64,000 nucleotides of DNA from Sulfurovum sp. GTDB taxonomy: Bacteria; Campylobacterota; Campylobacteria; Campylobacterales; Sulfurovaceae. The notes under the pieces are model-generated. The model ran no database searches, was not told the origin of the DNA, and saw nothing but the letters and a program-made list of their open reading frames with translations. Both the position numbers and the translations under genes were made by a program. The stretch covers positions 89,772-153,771 of the forward strand of contig JAGXFO010000018.1 of assembly GCA_024637255.1 (NCBI GenBank). Reading direction: 5' to 3'. Positions 42,997-52,081 of the stretch are shown in pieces. How positions within the stretch are numbered: the first letter of the stretch is position 1; every line of letters begins with the position of its first letter.

Positions 42997-43226
42997 TTTT
43001 TATCCTTTTCCTGAAATGCAAAGTCTTTATTCTCTACTGAAATCATCTTGAGATTATTTACGTCTCTAATCGGTGCTGGATCATAAGGTTTTTCCACACC
43101 ATTTCTTTGAGCAACAACCGTAAGAAGCATTAAAGTGATGAGAATTGCAAGCAATCCTACAATTGATATCATTACTCCTGCTATCCCATGAAGTCCGAAT
43201 AAACTCCGTTTTGTATTTTCTGCCAT
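42993..43226 (-). CDS. DUF4006-family membrane protein
   Basis: 77 residues. The start KRSLFGLHGIAGVMISIVGL contains one membrane helix (about 14-38), followed by a short periplasmic tail. This matches DUF4006, a small family seen next to cbb3 oxidase genes in Campylobacterota. Stop overlaps the 33-residue gene by 4 bases; 10 bases separate it from ccoP. Role probably in oxidase assembly. Confidence 0.7.
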   Translation of the reverse strand: MAENTKRSLFGLHGIAGVMISIVGLLAILITLMLLTVVAQRNGVEKPYDPAPIRDVNNLKMISVENKDFAFQEKDKK

Positions 43227-43236
43227 ATTAAACTCC

Positions 43237-44133
43237 TTAGTTTGACAATGACTGGATATAAGCAGTCAAAGCTTTCTCTTGTGCTGATTCAGATGGAATG
43301 AGTGTTTTAAATGATGGCATCTTGCCGATTACACCCTTTTTTCCATTTTGCAATGTATGATTTAACAATGCTGCATCATACTCAGCAAGATTTGGTGCCA
43401 TACCGTTATTGCCCTTACCATCTGCACCATGGCATGAACTACAGGCTGCAAACGATACAGGCTGTTCGCCCTTCATACCAGCAGCTACATAGACTGCAAT
43501 CTCTTCAGCCTGCTCACCTGATGCCATTCCAGGAGGCATCATGCCCATTGCATATCCCAACTGGTTCGAACCATTATTGATGACATCCAGCACTTGCTCT
43601 TTTGTCATTCTTGCGGTGAAGTCTTGCGCTTTCCCAGAAAGTCCATCACCTGTAAGCCCATGACACTGTTGACACTGTACCAAATAGATAGATTTACCCA
43701 TCTCTTTGAGTGTGGCGGCATCTGCATTTTGATGTATAGACTCAAACTTTGCATTATATGCCAATACGTCTTCATTATACTCACCGATTTGACTATAGGC
43801 ATTGACAGGATATCCAAAAAAACCATACCACATAGACCATAGGAAAACTGCTAAAAATGAGTAGGCCCACCCTGAAGGAAGTTCATTTTTGTACTCACCG
43901 ATACCATCCCACTTGTCATTAACAAGTTCACCACCTGCTGTGTCTGTTTTCATCTGATTAATATATTTTACAGAAACCGCTGCTGTAATTACTGCAATAG
44001 CTATGGCCCCACCCATTGTAATTGCATTGACTGAATCTGACATGATATCTATATCCAAACTCATTACAACGGCAATCGTTACTATAATCAATAGTGCTGC
44101 AAATGCCAACGCTTTTACCATTAATGCATTCAT
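43237..44133 (-). CDS. ccoP: cbb3 cytochrome c oxidase subunit III, dihaem CcoP
   Basis: 298 residues. Two N-terminal hydrophobic segments (about 4-25 and 30-52) and a third near 92-108 anchor it. Two haem c sites follow: CQQCH (about 154) and CSSCH (about 232), with Met ligands in GMMPPGM and KMPSF. CcoP accepts electrons from soluble cytochrome c and passes them to CcoO. Its ATG overlaps ccoQ by 4 bases. Confidence 0.93.
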   Translation of the reverse strand: MNALMVKALAFAALLIIVTIAVVMSLDIDIMSDSVNAITMGGAIAIAVITAAVSVKYINQMKTDTAGGELVNDKWDGIGEYKNELPSGWAYSFLAVFLWSMWYGFFGYPVNAYSQIGEYNEDVLAYNAKFESIHQNADAATLKEMGKSIYLVQCQQCHGLTGDGLSGKAQDFTARMTKEQVLDVINNGSNQLGYAMGMMPPGMASGEQAEEIAVYVAAGMKGEQPVSFAACSSCHGADGKGNNGMAPNLAEYDAALLNHTLQNGKKGVIGKMPSFKTLIPSESAQEKALTAYIQSLSN

Positions 44134-44348
44134 TTATTCTCCTCCTTGTATTCTCTTTGCGAAGCTGGCTTATCTTCTACGGGTGTACTTGTGACTTCAT
44201 CATCAAGTGCGATATTCCCATATTTCTCATAATCACGCTCACCTTTTTTTTCACTTCTGTACAAGTATATTATATACCCATACAACATAATCACCAAAAA
44301 AATGGTCATAAAGAAAGAGGCATAGCCCTGAAGTTCTCTAATGTCCAT
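44130..44348 (-). CDS. ccoQ: cbb3 oxidase small subunit CcoQ
   Basis: 72 residues. One membrane helix (about 10-30, ASFFMTIFLVIMLYGYIIYL) and a charged cytoplasmic tail (YRSEKKGERDYEKYGNIALDD) are the pattern of CcoQ, which stabilises the complex. It lies between ccoO and ccoP as in other cbb3 operons. Confidence 0.88.
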   Translation of the reverse strand: MDIRELQGYASFFMTIFLVIMLYGYIIYLYRSEKKGERDYEKYGNIALDDEVTSTPVEDKPASQREYKEENK

Positions 44349-44357
44349 CCTGTCCTA

Positions 44358-45026
44358 CTATTTTAAGCTGTTAAGATAGGCAATAAGTGCTACGATTTCA
44401 GGTACATCGCCCTTCGCAACTGCATCTTTAACATCTTGGTTTTTCATATCAGCAGCAATTGCTGCTGCATCGGCTAAAACTTTTGGTTTATGTGCTTCCC
44501 ATGCTGCTCTGGTCGATTTAAATTCAGGACCATATGGTGTGTGGAATGCATTTTTAACTGTGACCGCTTCAGCGTAGGCAGTTTCAATATCAGCCAAATT
44601 TGTAAACTGATGTTTGTACGCCGGCATAATAGAGCCAGGCACAATCTCAGCAGGTGCCAACATGTGATTTTCATGCCAATCTGTTGTTCTATAGTTTCCT
44701 ATACGGTGCAGGTCTGGACCTGTTCTTTTAGAACCCCAGAGGAATGGTCTGTCGTACGCATACTCGCCCGAAAGTGAATAATCACCATAGCGATCCGTCT
44801 CAGATTTGAATGGACGAACCATTTGCGAGTGACATGTCAGACAGCCATCTTTCATATAAACATTTTTACCCGCAAGTTCAAGCACTGTACGTGGCTTCAT
44901 GTCTATAAGCGGTTGGGCTGCTTTTGCAAAGTTTGGTACTATCTCAATAAGCCCTGCAAATGAGATAACTATCGATACTCCTGCAGCGAAGAAGAATGGG
45001 TTTCTTTCTAACCAATGAAAAAACAT
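44358..45026 (-). CDS. ccoO: cbb3 oxidase subunit II, monohaem CcoO
   Basis: 222 residues. N-terminal anchor (about 10-30), haem site CLTCHSQMV (about 58) and the conserved run RYGDYSLSGEYAYDRPFLWG then RTGPDLHRIG. The Met ligand lies in PGSIMPAY. CcoO carries electrons to the catalytic subunit. 14 bases downstream of ccoN. Confidence 0.95.
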   Translation of the reverse strand: MFFHWLERNPFFFAAGVSIVISFAGLIEIVPNFAKAAQPLIDMKPRTVLELAGKNVYMKDGCLTCHSQMVRPFKSETDRYGDYSLSGEYAYDRPFLWGSKRTGPDLHRIGNYRTTDWHENHMLAPAEIVPGSIMPAYKHQFTNLADIETAYAEAVTVKNAFHTPYGPEFKSTRAAWEAHKPKVLADAAAIAADMKNQDVKDAVAKGDVPEIVALIAYLNSLK

Positions 45027-45040
45027 AATAACTACCTCCC

Positions 45041-46507
45041 TTATGCCATAGGTGATTTAAACTGTGGCTCTTGGGTAAGTACTCTACCTGAAGTCATAGT
45101 TTTATATATATTGTAAGCGAACATAATGAATCCTAATAGATACAATACGCCAGCAACTGCTCTAATCGTATAGTAAGGGTGAAGTACCGTCACTGTATCG
45201 ATAAATGAATACATTAAGTTGCCATACTCATCAACGGCTCTCCACATCATACCCTGAGTAATACCCGCGATCCACATAGAGGTAAAGTAAAGTACTACCG
45301 CTGTTATTTGAAGCCAGAATTGTGTTTCCATCAGTTTCTTGGAGTAAATTTCTTTTTTAAACATACGTGGAGACATGTGAAAGATTGATGCCATAATCAT
45401 AAATGTCACCCAGCCAAGTGTGCCGTCATGAACGTGTCCTGGTATCCAGTCTGTAAAGTGTGCAATTGCATTGACCGATTTGATTGCCTGAATTGGTCCT
45501 TCAATTGTCGACAGCATGTAGAATGTTGATGCAAGTATCATAAACTTAATTATTGGATTTTCAGTTAACTGGTTCCACTCACCTTTCATGGTAAGAAGCA
45601 TGTTGATCGCCGAACCCCATGATGGCAAAATAAGTACAATAGAGAATGTAGAACCCATTGTTTGCATCCAGTCAGGAACTGTTGACCATAAAAGGTGATG
45701 CGAGCCGGCCCAAAGATAAACGAACATCAGCCCCCAGAAAGAAAGTAAGGAAAGTTTATATGAATAAATGGCTTGGCCCGACTCTTTTGGAAGGAAATAA
45801 TAAATCATACCAACAATAGGTACAGTAAATCCAAACGCAACAGCATTATGTCCATACCACCATTGCACCAATGCATCATTTGTTCCTGAATACATAGAGA
45901 CTGAGTGCAGCACACTGCCAAGACCTTCTGTTGCAAAATACGTAGGAATAGCCATATTGTTAAAAAGGTAAAGCATAGCAATACCAAGGAAACAAGCAAG
46001 ATAATACCATACTGAGATATACAGTGCTTTTTCTCTTCTGATTCCGATAAGTCCCATCATGCCAATACCCCATAATACCCACACAACCACAACTACGATG
46101 TCAAAAGGCCATTCATACTCTGCATACTCTTTAGAGGAAGATACGCCAAAAACCAAAGAAACGGTTGCCAAAAGTGCACCTATAAAGTAAAGCCAAAACT
46201 GAATATTTCCGATAACCATCAAAAATTTTGATTCAGCGATAGAGACCTTAAGTACTCTTTGTCCTAAGTAAAACCAAGTAGCAAAAATACCAGATACAGT
46301 AAATCCAAATACCACTGTATTGGTGTGTATAGGCCTCAGTCTTGAAAAAGTTCCATACTCTCCCAAATAGTAGTTTAATTCAGGAAATGCCATTTGTGCG
46401 GCTATTATTGTACCGACTAACATGCCTAAAAATCCGAACAGAATAGTCAAAAATGTAAACTTTTTTGCCAATGAATAATCATATTCTAATGCTGCGTTTG
46501 ATTGCAT
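45041..46507 (-). CDS. ccoN: cbb3 oxidase catalytic subunit CcoN
   Basis: 488 residues from the ATG at 46507, preceded by AAGGGG; the frame is open to 46552 but that start lacks a site. About 12 membrane helices. Haem and copper ligands are seen in HTNTVVFGFT, WWYGHNAVAFGFT (His-Tyr region of the CuB site) and HFTDWIPGHVHDGTLGW. Reduces O2 to water at very low oxygen and pumps protons. It opens the operon ccoNOQP, DUF4006, 33-residue gene, TPM-like gene, fixH-like gene. Confidence 0.95.
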   Translation of the reverse strand: MQSNAALEYDYSLAKKFTFLTILFGFLGMLVGTIIAAQMAFPELNYYLGEYGTFSRLRPIHTNTVVFGFTVSGIFATWFYLGQRVLKVSIAESKFLMVIGNIQFWLYFIGALLATVSLVFGVSSSKEYAEYEWPFDIVVVVVWVLWGIGMMGLIGIRREKALYISVWYYLACFLGIAMLYLFNNMAIPTYFATEGLGSVLHSVSMYSGTNDALVQWWYGHNAVAFGFTVPIVGMIYYFLPKESGQAIYSYKLSLLSFWGLMFVYLWAGSHHLLWSTVPDWMQTMGSTFSIVLILPSWGSAINMLLTMKGEWNQLTENPIIKFMILASTFYMLSTIEGPIQAIKSVNAIAHFTDWIPGHVHDGTLGWVTFMIMASIFHMSPRMFKKEIYSKKLMETQFWLQITAVVLYFTSMWIAGITQGMMWRAVDEYGNLMYSFIDTVTVLHPYYTIRAVAGVLYLLGFIMFAYNIYKTMTSGRVLTQEPQFKSPMA

Positions 46508-46542
46508 ACATACCCCTTGTAAAAATTCTATGCTGTAATTTA

Positions 46543-46551
46543 ATAGTAGCA
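46543..46551 (-). promoter_or_regulatory. Extended -10 promoter of ccoN
   Basis: The minus strand reads AATGCTACTATTAAAT; TGCTACTAT is the extended -10, the same as at yejA. It lies 36 bases before the ccoN ATG. I find no clear FNR-type TTGAT-N4-ATCAA box upstream. Confidence 0.5.
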
Positions 46552-46674
46552 TTCAATAATAATTATAATATTATTTGATTATATAAAGACTTAAATAATT
46601 ACTTAATGGTTTGGATTTGGTACAAAAGGTTACATATGATGTAAATATGGGATATATTAAGGCATTAAACGATA

Positions 46675-46726
46675 ATTTTAGTCCTATTTAATCTATCAAA
46701 CTTATTGATTTTTTTAGGACTAAAAT
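46675..46726. repeat. Inverted repeat between ccoN and the hypothetical gene
   Basis: ATTTTAGTCCT at 46675-46685 and AGGACTAAAAT at 46716-46726 are exact complements separated by 30 bases, in which ATCAA-4-TTGAT forms a smaller stem. It lies just downstream of the 175-residue gene's stop. No T-run follows, so a rho-independent terminator is not certain. Confidence 0.45.
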
Positions 46727-46732
46727 ACTCTT

Positions 46733-47260
46733 TTATTGTATTCTGGATCTGTCATTTCTCATTGCCTCGAGAAGATCTTTATTTTGATCCTGCATGCTTA
46801 TAAATGCTTCTTTTAGATAGTTTTGCAGTGCTTCACCTTCAAGATGATCATTCAGTGCTTCACTATAATATTTAAAAAAATCCTTATACGGTGTTGCGCC
46901 TGATGCGAGTACCATTTTAAAGTCAATATCAGGAAAATAAGACTTCCAGGATGGAATAATTTGTCTTATGACTTTATTATTATTGATAAATATCAAGGCA
47001 ATGACCATAATCATCACCATGGAAAGAAAGACAATAAAAAAGATAATAGCCTGAGCGATACCCAACATATTAAACATCCATGGATTAAAAATACCCGCAT
47101 ATTCTATTATAGGCAAAGCCAAGAAAAATGCAATAATCCATTTGCTACCGATACCTCTAAGTGGTGCCTGATCAAAAATTAAACGTTTTTTGGCATTTGG
47201 TTTTTTGTATTTACTGATGGATGCTAAGATTGTTTCTAATGAATATATTTTTGCCTGCAT
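46733..47260 (-). CDS. Hypothetical two-helix membrane protein
   Basis: 175 residues. Two hydrophobic segments are clear (about 40-55, WIIAFFLALPIIEYAGIF, and 66-92, AIIFFIVFLSMVMIMVIALIFI); the N-terminus and the C-terminal 80 residues are charged and helical (EALNDHLEGEALQNYL). No family recognised. It lies between the caa3 and cbb3 oxidase clusters on the same strand and may be linked to one of them. Confidence 0.6.
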   Translation of the reverse strand: MQAKIYSLETILASISKYKKPNAKKRLIFDQAPLRGIGSKWIIAFFLALPIIEYAGIFNPWMFNMLGIAQAIIFFIVFLSMVMIMVIALIFINNNKVIRQIIPSWKSYFPDIDFKMVLASGATPYKDFFKYYSEALNDHLEGEALQNYLKEAFISMQDQNKDLLEAMRNDRSRIQ

Positions 47261-47309
47261 GGAAAGTCCTTACATGTGTAATAAAGTTATTGAGGCATCA
47301 TAGGGGGTA

Positions 47310-47333
47310 AAACCAAAGCCTAAGCTTTGGTTT
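47310..47333 (-). terminator. Hairpin downstream of ctaB
   Basis: AAACCAAAGC-CTAA-GCTTTGGTTT has perfect 10-base arms, 4 bases after the ctaB stop. On the minus strand it is followed by only a short T run (TTTTACC), so termination would be weak. Confidence 0.5.
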
Positions 47334-47337
47334 ATCT

Positions 47338-48201
47338 TTAAGCAATATGGTGCTTTATGTACTCATCGATGCTGATAAGAATAATGATGAGCAAAAAGGC
47401 TGCATTGATCTTCCAAAATACTGAACGCGCATTTTTGAGTTCAAATCTATCGCGTAAAAGTTCTAAAGAACTAATGAACGCGCCTATGCCAACAAGCACA
47501 GATAGTCCTATAGTAGCAGGATAGACTTGAAAAGCCCAAACCAGAAATGCACCTGCTTGTATAGTTAAAATAAGCCATACAAAAGTGAGCCTCTGTAAAC
47601 TTGCTTGTCCAAAAAGACGCATTGCTGTGGGATATCCACCATCTTTATAATCACCATGAAATAGCATAACAAGCAACCAAAAATGCGGTACCTGCCAAAT
47701 GAAAAAGTATAATGCCAACGCAATAAACTCCAGTTCCATTAGTGAATTTCCCGCAACAAGCCATCCGATAGCTGGGGGAATCACGCCCAATATTGCCCCT
47801 GGTACCACCGCCAAAGCACTCTTTTTTTTCAAAGGTGTATACATGGCATTGTACCAAATAAAGGCAAACATAAATATGTTTACTCCCGTAAGTCCAAGCA
47901 GGGAATAGATTAAAACAAGAGAAAGTACAATCAGCACTACTGCAATTATAATACCTGTTTGTGGAGTCATCCTTCCAGCAGCGATGGGACGGTTTTTTGT
48001 TCTTGTCATATTGGCATCTGATTTATACTCTTGCACCTGATTAAGTGTTGAGACCCCCATAGCTACGATAAGTACAGAAAAAGTTGCAAGCAACATGTCA
48101 AAACTAACCTCTCCCTTTGCCATAATATAGGCAAAGAGTGCGGAAAGACTAATCGCAAAAGAAAGTATGAACTTTGTGACTATAAAAAAATCTTTTATCA
48201 T
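47338..48201 (-). CDS. ctaB: Protohaem IX farnesyltransferase CtaB
   Basis: 287 residues, eight or nine membrane helices. The polyprenyl-binding region reads NQVQEYKSDANMTRTKNRP, the CtaB/CyoE motif in which the first Asp is replaced by Glu. The enzyme converts haem b to haem o for haem-copper oxidases. Its ATG overlaps the coxB stop by 4 bases, so it belongs to the caa3 operon. Haem A synthase (CtaA) is not seen in the window, so the enzyme could use haem o. Confidence 0.9.
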   Translation of the reverse strand: MIKDFFIVTKFILSFAISLSALFAYIMAKGEVSFDMLLATFSVLIVAMGVSTLNQVQEYKSDANMTRTKNRPIAAGRMTPQTGIIIAVVLIVLSLVLIYSLLGLTGVNIFMFAFIWYNAMYTPLKKKSALAVVPGAILGVIPPAIGWLVAGNSLMELEFIALALYFFIWQVPHFWLLVMLFHGDYKDGGYPTAMRLFGQASLQRLTFVWLILTIQAGAFLVWAFQVYPATIGLSVLVGIGAFISSLELLRDRFELKNARSVFWKINAAFLLIIILISIDEYIKHHIA

Positions 48202-49376
48202 TTAGCCGATTTCATATACTTAATGATAGCAGCAACGTCTGCATCAGGAAGTGCAAATGAAGGCATCACTCCTGCTGCAAAACCTTCTGGCACATTTTTG
48301 TCTGGTGAAACAATCGCATCTTTAAGATACGCTGCATCGTATTTAGCACCAATACCTTTCAGTGAAGGTCCGACTAAAGTTGCATCAGAATCTATAGAGT
48401 GACAACCTGCACAGCCGTTTGACTCATAAAGTTCTTTGCCTTTATCTGTATTGTTAAAATAATTAATCATTTCATCTATATCGGCATCAGGAAGTGCAAA
48501 TGGAGGCATCACACCTGCTGTAAATCCAGCTGGAATATCTTTATCCGGGTTAACAATAGCATCTTTAAGATATTGCCTATCATATTTTTCGCCGATTCCC
48601 ATAAGTGATGGACCAACCAGTGTTGCATCTGTATCAATAGAGTGACATCCTACACAACCATTCGACTCATAAAGTTCTTGTCCTTTAGAGATTTTAACAT
48701 CTGCTGCGCCTGGTGTACGTTTAGCACTCTCAAACCACTCATCATACTCAGCTCTTTCCATGACATGGATCTTTGAGTACATATATGAGTGACGTGTGCC
48801 ACAATATTCTGCACATTCTACATCGTAGGTCCCTACCACGTTTGAATTGAACCATTGTTGCGTTGTTCGTCCAGGCACCACATCTTCTTTCATACGAAAT
48901 GCCGGTACAAAATACGAATGAATAACATCATTGATTGGTGCAGTCATTTTTAAAATGATGTTTTGATCTTTAGGTACATATAATTCTGCTGCTTTGTGGA
49001 CTAATCCACTTTTGTTTACAGGATAGGTATAATTCCATGACCATTTTTTACCTTCAACCTGCACCACAATACTTTCACTTTCTGCAGGCATCGTTCTTAA
49101 TACTTGCATTGAAGTATATCCATAATAAAAAAGCACCATCAACAAACCTGATGGAATCAATGTCCATGCCATCTCCAGTCTCGTACTATGCGTCACATTT
49201 TCAATATCTTCGTTTTTTACTTTGCTTGCATTATATTTCCATGCAAAATAAATCATCGGTACCACAACCGATAAAAACAGGATGATTGAAATCCAAAAGT
49301 TTACCCAAAATGCCTGGTCTACGTCAGCTGCGAATGTAGCTGCTCTAGCATCAAATCCTTGTAAGCTATTACTCAT
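48198..49376 (-). CDS. coxB: Cytochrome c oxidase subunit II with two tandem cytochrome c domains
   Basis: 392 residues. Two N-terminal membrane helices (about 25-47 and 68-88) precede the CuA domain, with the ligand set CAEYCGTRHSYM (C-x3-C-x3-H-x2-M) and an upstream His (VIHSYF). Two nearly identical haem c domains follow, each starting KGxELYESNGCxGCHSID (C-x2-C-H at about 240 and 321) and ending with a Met-containing GVMPxFALPDAD. The repeat unit is about 81 residues. Ordinary caa3 enzymes have one domain, so this is a recent duplication. Directly downstream of coxIV. Confidence 0.93.
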   Translation of the reverse strand: MSNSLQGFDARAATFAADVDQAFWVNFWISIILFLSVVVPMIYFAWKYNASKVKNEDIENVTHSTRLEMAWTLIPSGLLMVLFYYGYTSMQVLRTMPAESESIVVQVEGKKWSWNYTYPVNKSGLVHKAAELYVPKDQNIILKMTAPINDVIHSYFVPAFRMKEDVVPGRTTQQWFNSNVVGTYDVECAEYCGTRHSYMYSKIHVMERAEYDEWFESAKRTPGAADVKISKGQELYESNGCVGCHSIDTDATLVGPSLMGIGEKYDRQYLKDAIVNPDKDIPAGFTAGVMPPFALPDADIDEMINYFNNTDKGKELYESNGCAGCHSIDSDATLVGPSLKGIGAKYDAAYLKDAIVSPDKNVPEGFAAGVMPSFALPDADVAAIIKYMKSAK

Positions 49377-49384
49377 TGTGACTC

Positions 49385-49747
49385 CTAGTGCTGCGCTGGT
49401 GCTGTCACGTGTTCAGCTCCAGTCTGTGTAGGTGCTGTAATGTAACTTTCAGCCCCATATTGGAAATTAGCGACATCTATGCCAATAACGATAACAAAGA
49501 AAACCAATATAAGCAATAATGAAAAAATTACCATTGCTTCTATGAGTTTTTCGCCTTTTAAGTGCATATAATACATCACAATAAGCCATGCTTTAACCAC
49601 TGCAATAAGCATTTGTACTAAAAAAGTTGATTGTGCCATAAACAAATGTGGCTGCACAAATGTCACTGCCGTTAAAAGCAATAGTCCTACAAGAACCTTA
49701 TAATATACTGCTTTTTCTTCTTTGTAGTTTACTGTCTTAGTGTCCAC
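49385..49747 (-). CDS. Cytochrome c oxidase subunit IV-type small subunit
   Basis: 120 residues with three hydrophobic helices (about 14-32, 42-60, 68-90), including AWLIVMYYMHLKGEKLIEAM, the conserved core of prokaryotic subunit IV (CtaF/CoxD/CyoD-like). It supports assembly of the core. The start overlaps the subunit III gene by 11 bases. Confidence 0.85.
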   Translation of the reverse strand: MDTKTVNYKEEKAVYYKVLVGLLLLTAVTFVQPHLFMAQSTFLVQMLIAVVKAWLIVMYYMHLKGEKLIEAMVIFSLLLILVFFVIVIGIDVANFQYGAESYITAPTQTGAEHVTAPAQH

Positions 49748-50429
49748 TTGTTCCTCCTGTTGCTGCGCCTATCATATAGTAATATGGGAAAACAAATACC
49801 CAAATAAGGTGTACGATATCCCAATATAGCGCGATATTAAAATGTAAAATATGGTGCTCAGTGCTTACCTTTCCTGCATTAATGCGCTTAAGTAACCAAA
49901 GCATAAGTCCAATACCGATGATAATATGAAAACCATGAAGGCCCGTCATCGTAAAGTACATACCAAAAAATAATTTTTTACCAAAGGCCATTGTAGACTC
50001 AGGTAGCATTTGGCCATGTAAAAGAAAGATGCCGTGATCATACTCTGCTTTCCATTCAAAGCCTTTAATAACCAAAAATAATACAGCCAGTATAATCGTT
50101 GCCCAAATCATCAATTTGGCACCTTTTACATCTCCAGCTCTCATCTTAAGCAAGCCTAGTCCCATAGTAAGTGCGGATACCAGTAAGATTACTGTATTGG
50201 TTCCACCTAAAAGTCTATTTAAAGAAGCTGATGCCTCTAAAAAGTCTTGTGGATGAAGCGTATTGTAGTATGCGAGCGCAAGAAACATCCCTCCAAACAT
50301 CATTACTTCTGTAAGCATAAACAGCCAGAAACCTAGTTTCCAGCCGTAAAAATCATCTTGCCATCCTTGAACTACATGTTCGTTCCCATCGCGGTCTACC
50401 GCGATTTCAGGTACATATGCGTGTGCCAT
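49737..50429 (-). CDS. coxC: Cytochrome c oxidase subunit III
   Basis: 230 residues, about six or seven membrane helices. Segments WKLGFWLFMLTEVMMFGGMF and TMTGLHGFHIIIG are diagnostic for subunit III. It shares one base with coxA's stop. It stabilises the oxidase core and affects proton uptake. Confidence 0.93.
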   Translation of the reverse strand: MAHAYVPEIAVDRDGNEHVVQGWQDDFYGWKLGFWLFMLTEVMMFGGMFLALAYYNTLHPQDFLEASASLNRLLGGTNTVILLVSALTMGLGLLKMRAGDVKGAKLMIWATIILAVLFLVIKGFEWKAEYDHGIFLLHGQMLPESTMAFGKKLFFGMYFTMTGLHGFHIIIGIGLMLWLLKRINAGKVSTEHHILHFNIALYWDIVHLIWVFVFPYYYMIGAATGGTSGH

Positions 50430-52081
50430 CAGTCTATCCTTCTCATATTTTCGTCAAATTTAACTACAGGTTCACCATGGTAATACTCATACGGATCAAA
50501 ATCTACATATGGCACTTTGCTATGGTTCTCAAGCGGTGGTGGCGATGTCGGCATATGCCACTCAAGCGTAGTTGCTCTCCATGGATTGACACCTACTTTT
50601 TCACCTTTTCTCCATCCTTGAATAAGCACATAGAACATATAGATAAGTCCTGTAATAAAAATCACGGCTCCAAAGAATGAAATCTGATGATAAATTTGGA
50701 ATTCTGGCAAATAGTCAAAATAACGGCGTGGCATACCAAGGTAACCGGCTATAAACATTGGGAACCATAATAAATTAAATCCTACAAAGTTTAAGTAAAA
50801 TGCAATTTTTGCCTTAGTTTCATTATACATTTTACCTGTTATAAGCGGGAACCAATAGTGCATTCCGGCAAAAAGCAAAAAGACAACCCCGCCTAGCATT
50901 GCATAGTGAAAATGTGCTACTGTATAATAGGTATCTTGAAGGTGAATATCCACACCAATCATTGCAATAGTTACACCCGTTAGTCCACCAATTGCAAAGG
51001 TGATAATCGTTCCCAATGCCCACAACATAGGCGTAGCAAGAACAATCTTACCTTTGTACATCGTTGCAATCCAGTCATAAAACTTAACTCCTGTAGGAAT
51101 CGCGACAAAGAATGTAAGGAAAGAGAATACTGTTTTGGCAATATCTGCCATGCCTGATGTATAAAGGTGGTGACCCCATACTAAGTAACCGATACCTGCA
51201 ATAGATGCTGATGAAAGTGCTATGGTTCTATATCCGAAAATTTCTCTTCTTGAAAATGCCGGGATAATTTCAGACATGATACCAAATGCAGGAAGAATCA
51301 TAAGATATACTGCAGGGTGAGAATAAATCCAGAACAAATGTTCAAACAATACAGGGTCTCCACCTTTTGCGGGGTCAAAGATACCAATACCAAAATATTT
51401 TTCCATAATAGCAAGTACCAGTGTAATACCAACTACCGGCGTTGCAAGAAGTTGGATCCATGCCGTTGCATAAATACCCCATACAAATAATGGCATTTTG
51501 AAAAATGTCATACCCGGTGCTCTAAGTCTGTGAATCGTTACAAGAAAGTTAAGTCCTGTAAGAATCGATGCCATACCAAGAACAAATGCTGCCACAAGTG
51601 TAAAGATTACATTCGTACCCGTATTTAATGAATATGGCGCATAAAATGTCCAACCTGTATCTGCAAATCCATTGCCTACCCAAAGTGACGATACAGCAAT
51701 AATACACCCTAGTATATATAGCCAAAATGTAAACCAGTTCAATCTAGGGAAAGATACATCTTTTGCCCCAATCATCAATGGCATAACAATATTTCCAAAT
51801 ATCGCAGGGATACCCGGTACGATAAAGAGGAAAATCATAATAACCCCATGAAGTGTAAAGGCCTGGTTAAACGTATCACCATCTATGAATTGCTGTCCTG
51901 GGGCAAATAACTCTAAACGCATCACAAATGCTGTTGCTACTGCAATAAAAAAGAACGTAAACATGACAGCTGCATACATCAGACCAATTCTTTTATGGTC
52001 AACAGTAAGCATCCACTGCATGAATGTACTTTTTGGGTGCCCAATGGCACAGTGTGTTTCGTCGAAATAAGTTTTACTCAT
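50429..52081 (-). CDS. coxA: Cytochrome c oxidase subunit I (caa3 type)
   Basis: 550 residues with 12 membrane helices. The copper-haem site shows IYSHPAVYLMILPAFG (His-Tyr cross-link motif), the pair in VWGHHLYTSGM, and DTYYTVAHFHYAML for the haem ligands. K and D channel motifs are A-type. It reduces O2 using cytochrome c and pumps protons. Neighbours give the order sco, coxA, coxC, subunit IV, coxB, ctaB on the minus strand. Confidence 0.96.
   Translation of the reverse strand: MSKTYFDETHCAIGHPKSTFMQWMLTVDHKRIGLMYAAVMFTFFFIAVATAFVMRLELFAPGQQFIDGDTFNQAFTLHGVIMIFLFIVPGIPAIFGNIVMPLMIGAKDVSFPRLNWFTFWLYILGCIIAVSSLWVGNGFADTGWTFYAPYSLNTGTNVIFTLVAAFVLGMASILTGLNFLVTIHRLRAPGMTFFKMPLFVWGIYATAWIQLLATPVVGITLVLAIMEKYFGIGIFDPAKGGDPVLFEHLFWIYSHPAVYLMILPAFGIMSEIIPAFSRREIFGYRTIALSSASIAGIGYLVWGHHLYTSGMADIAKTVFSFLTFFVAIPTGVKFYDWIATMYKGKIVLATPMLWALGTIITFAIGGLTGVTIAMIGVDIHLQDTYYTVAHFHYAMLGGVVFLLFAGMHYWFPLITGKMYNETKAKIAFYLNFVGFNLLWFPMFIAGYLGMPRRYFDYLPEFQIYHQISFFGAVIFITGLIYMFYVLIQGWRKGEKVGVNPWRATTLEWHMPTSPPPLENHSKVPYVDFDPYEYYHGEPVVKFDENMRRID

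Noticed and set aside
46691..46707. FNR box between the cbb3 operon and the hypothetical gene
   Set aside because: The half-sites are in the order ATCAA-TTGAT, the reverse of the TTGAT-N4-ATCAA consensus, and they form a hairpin loop inside a larger inverted repeat.
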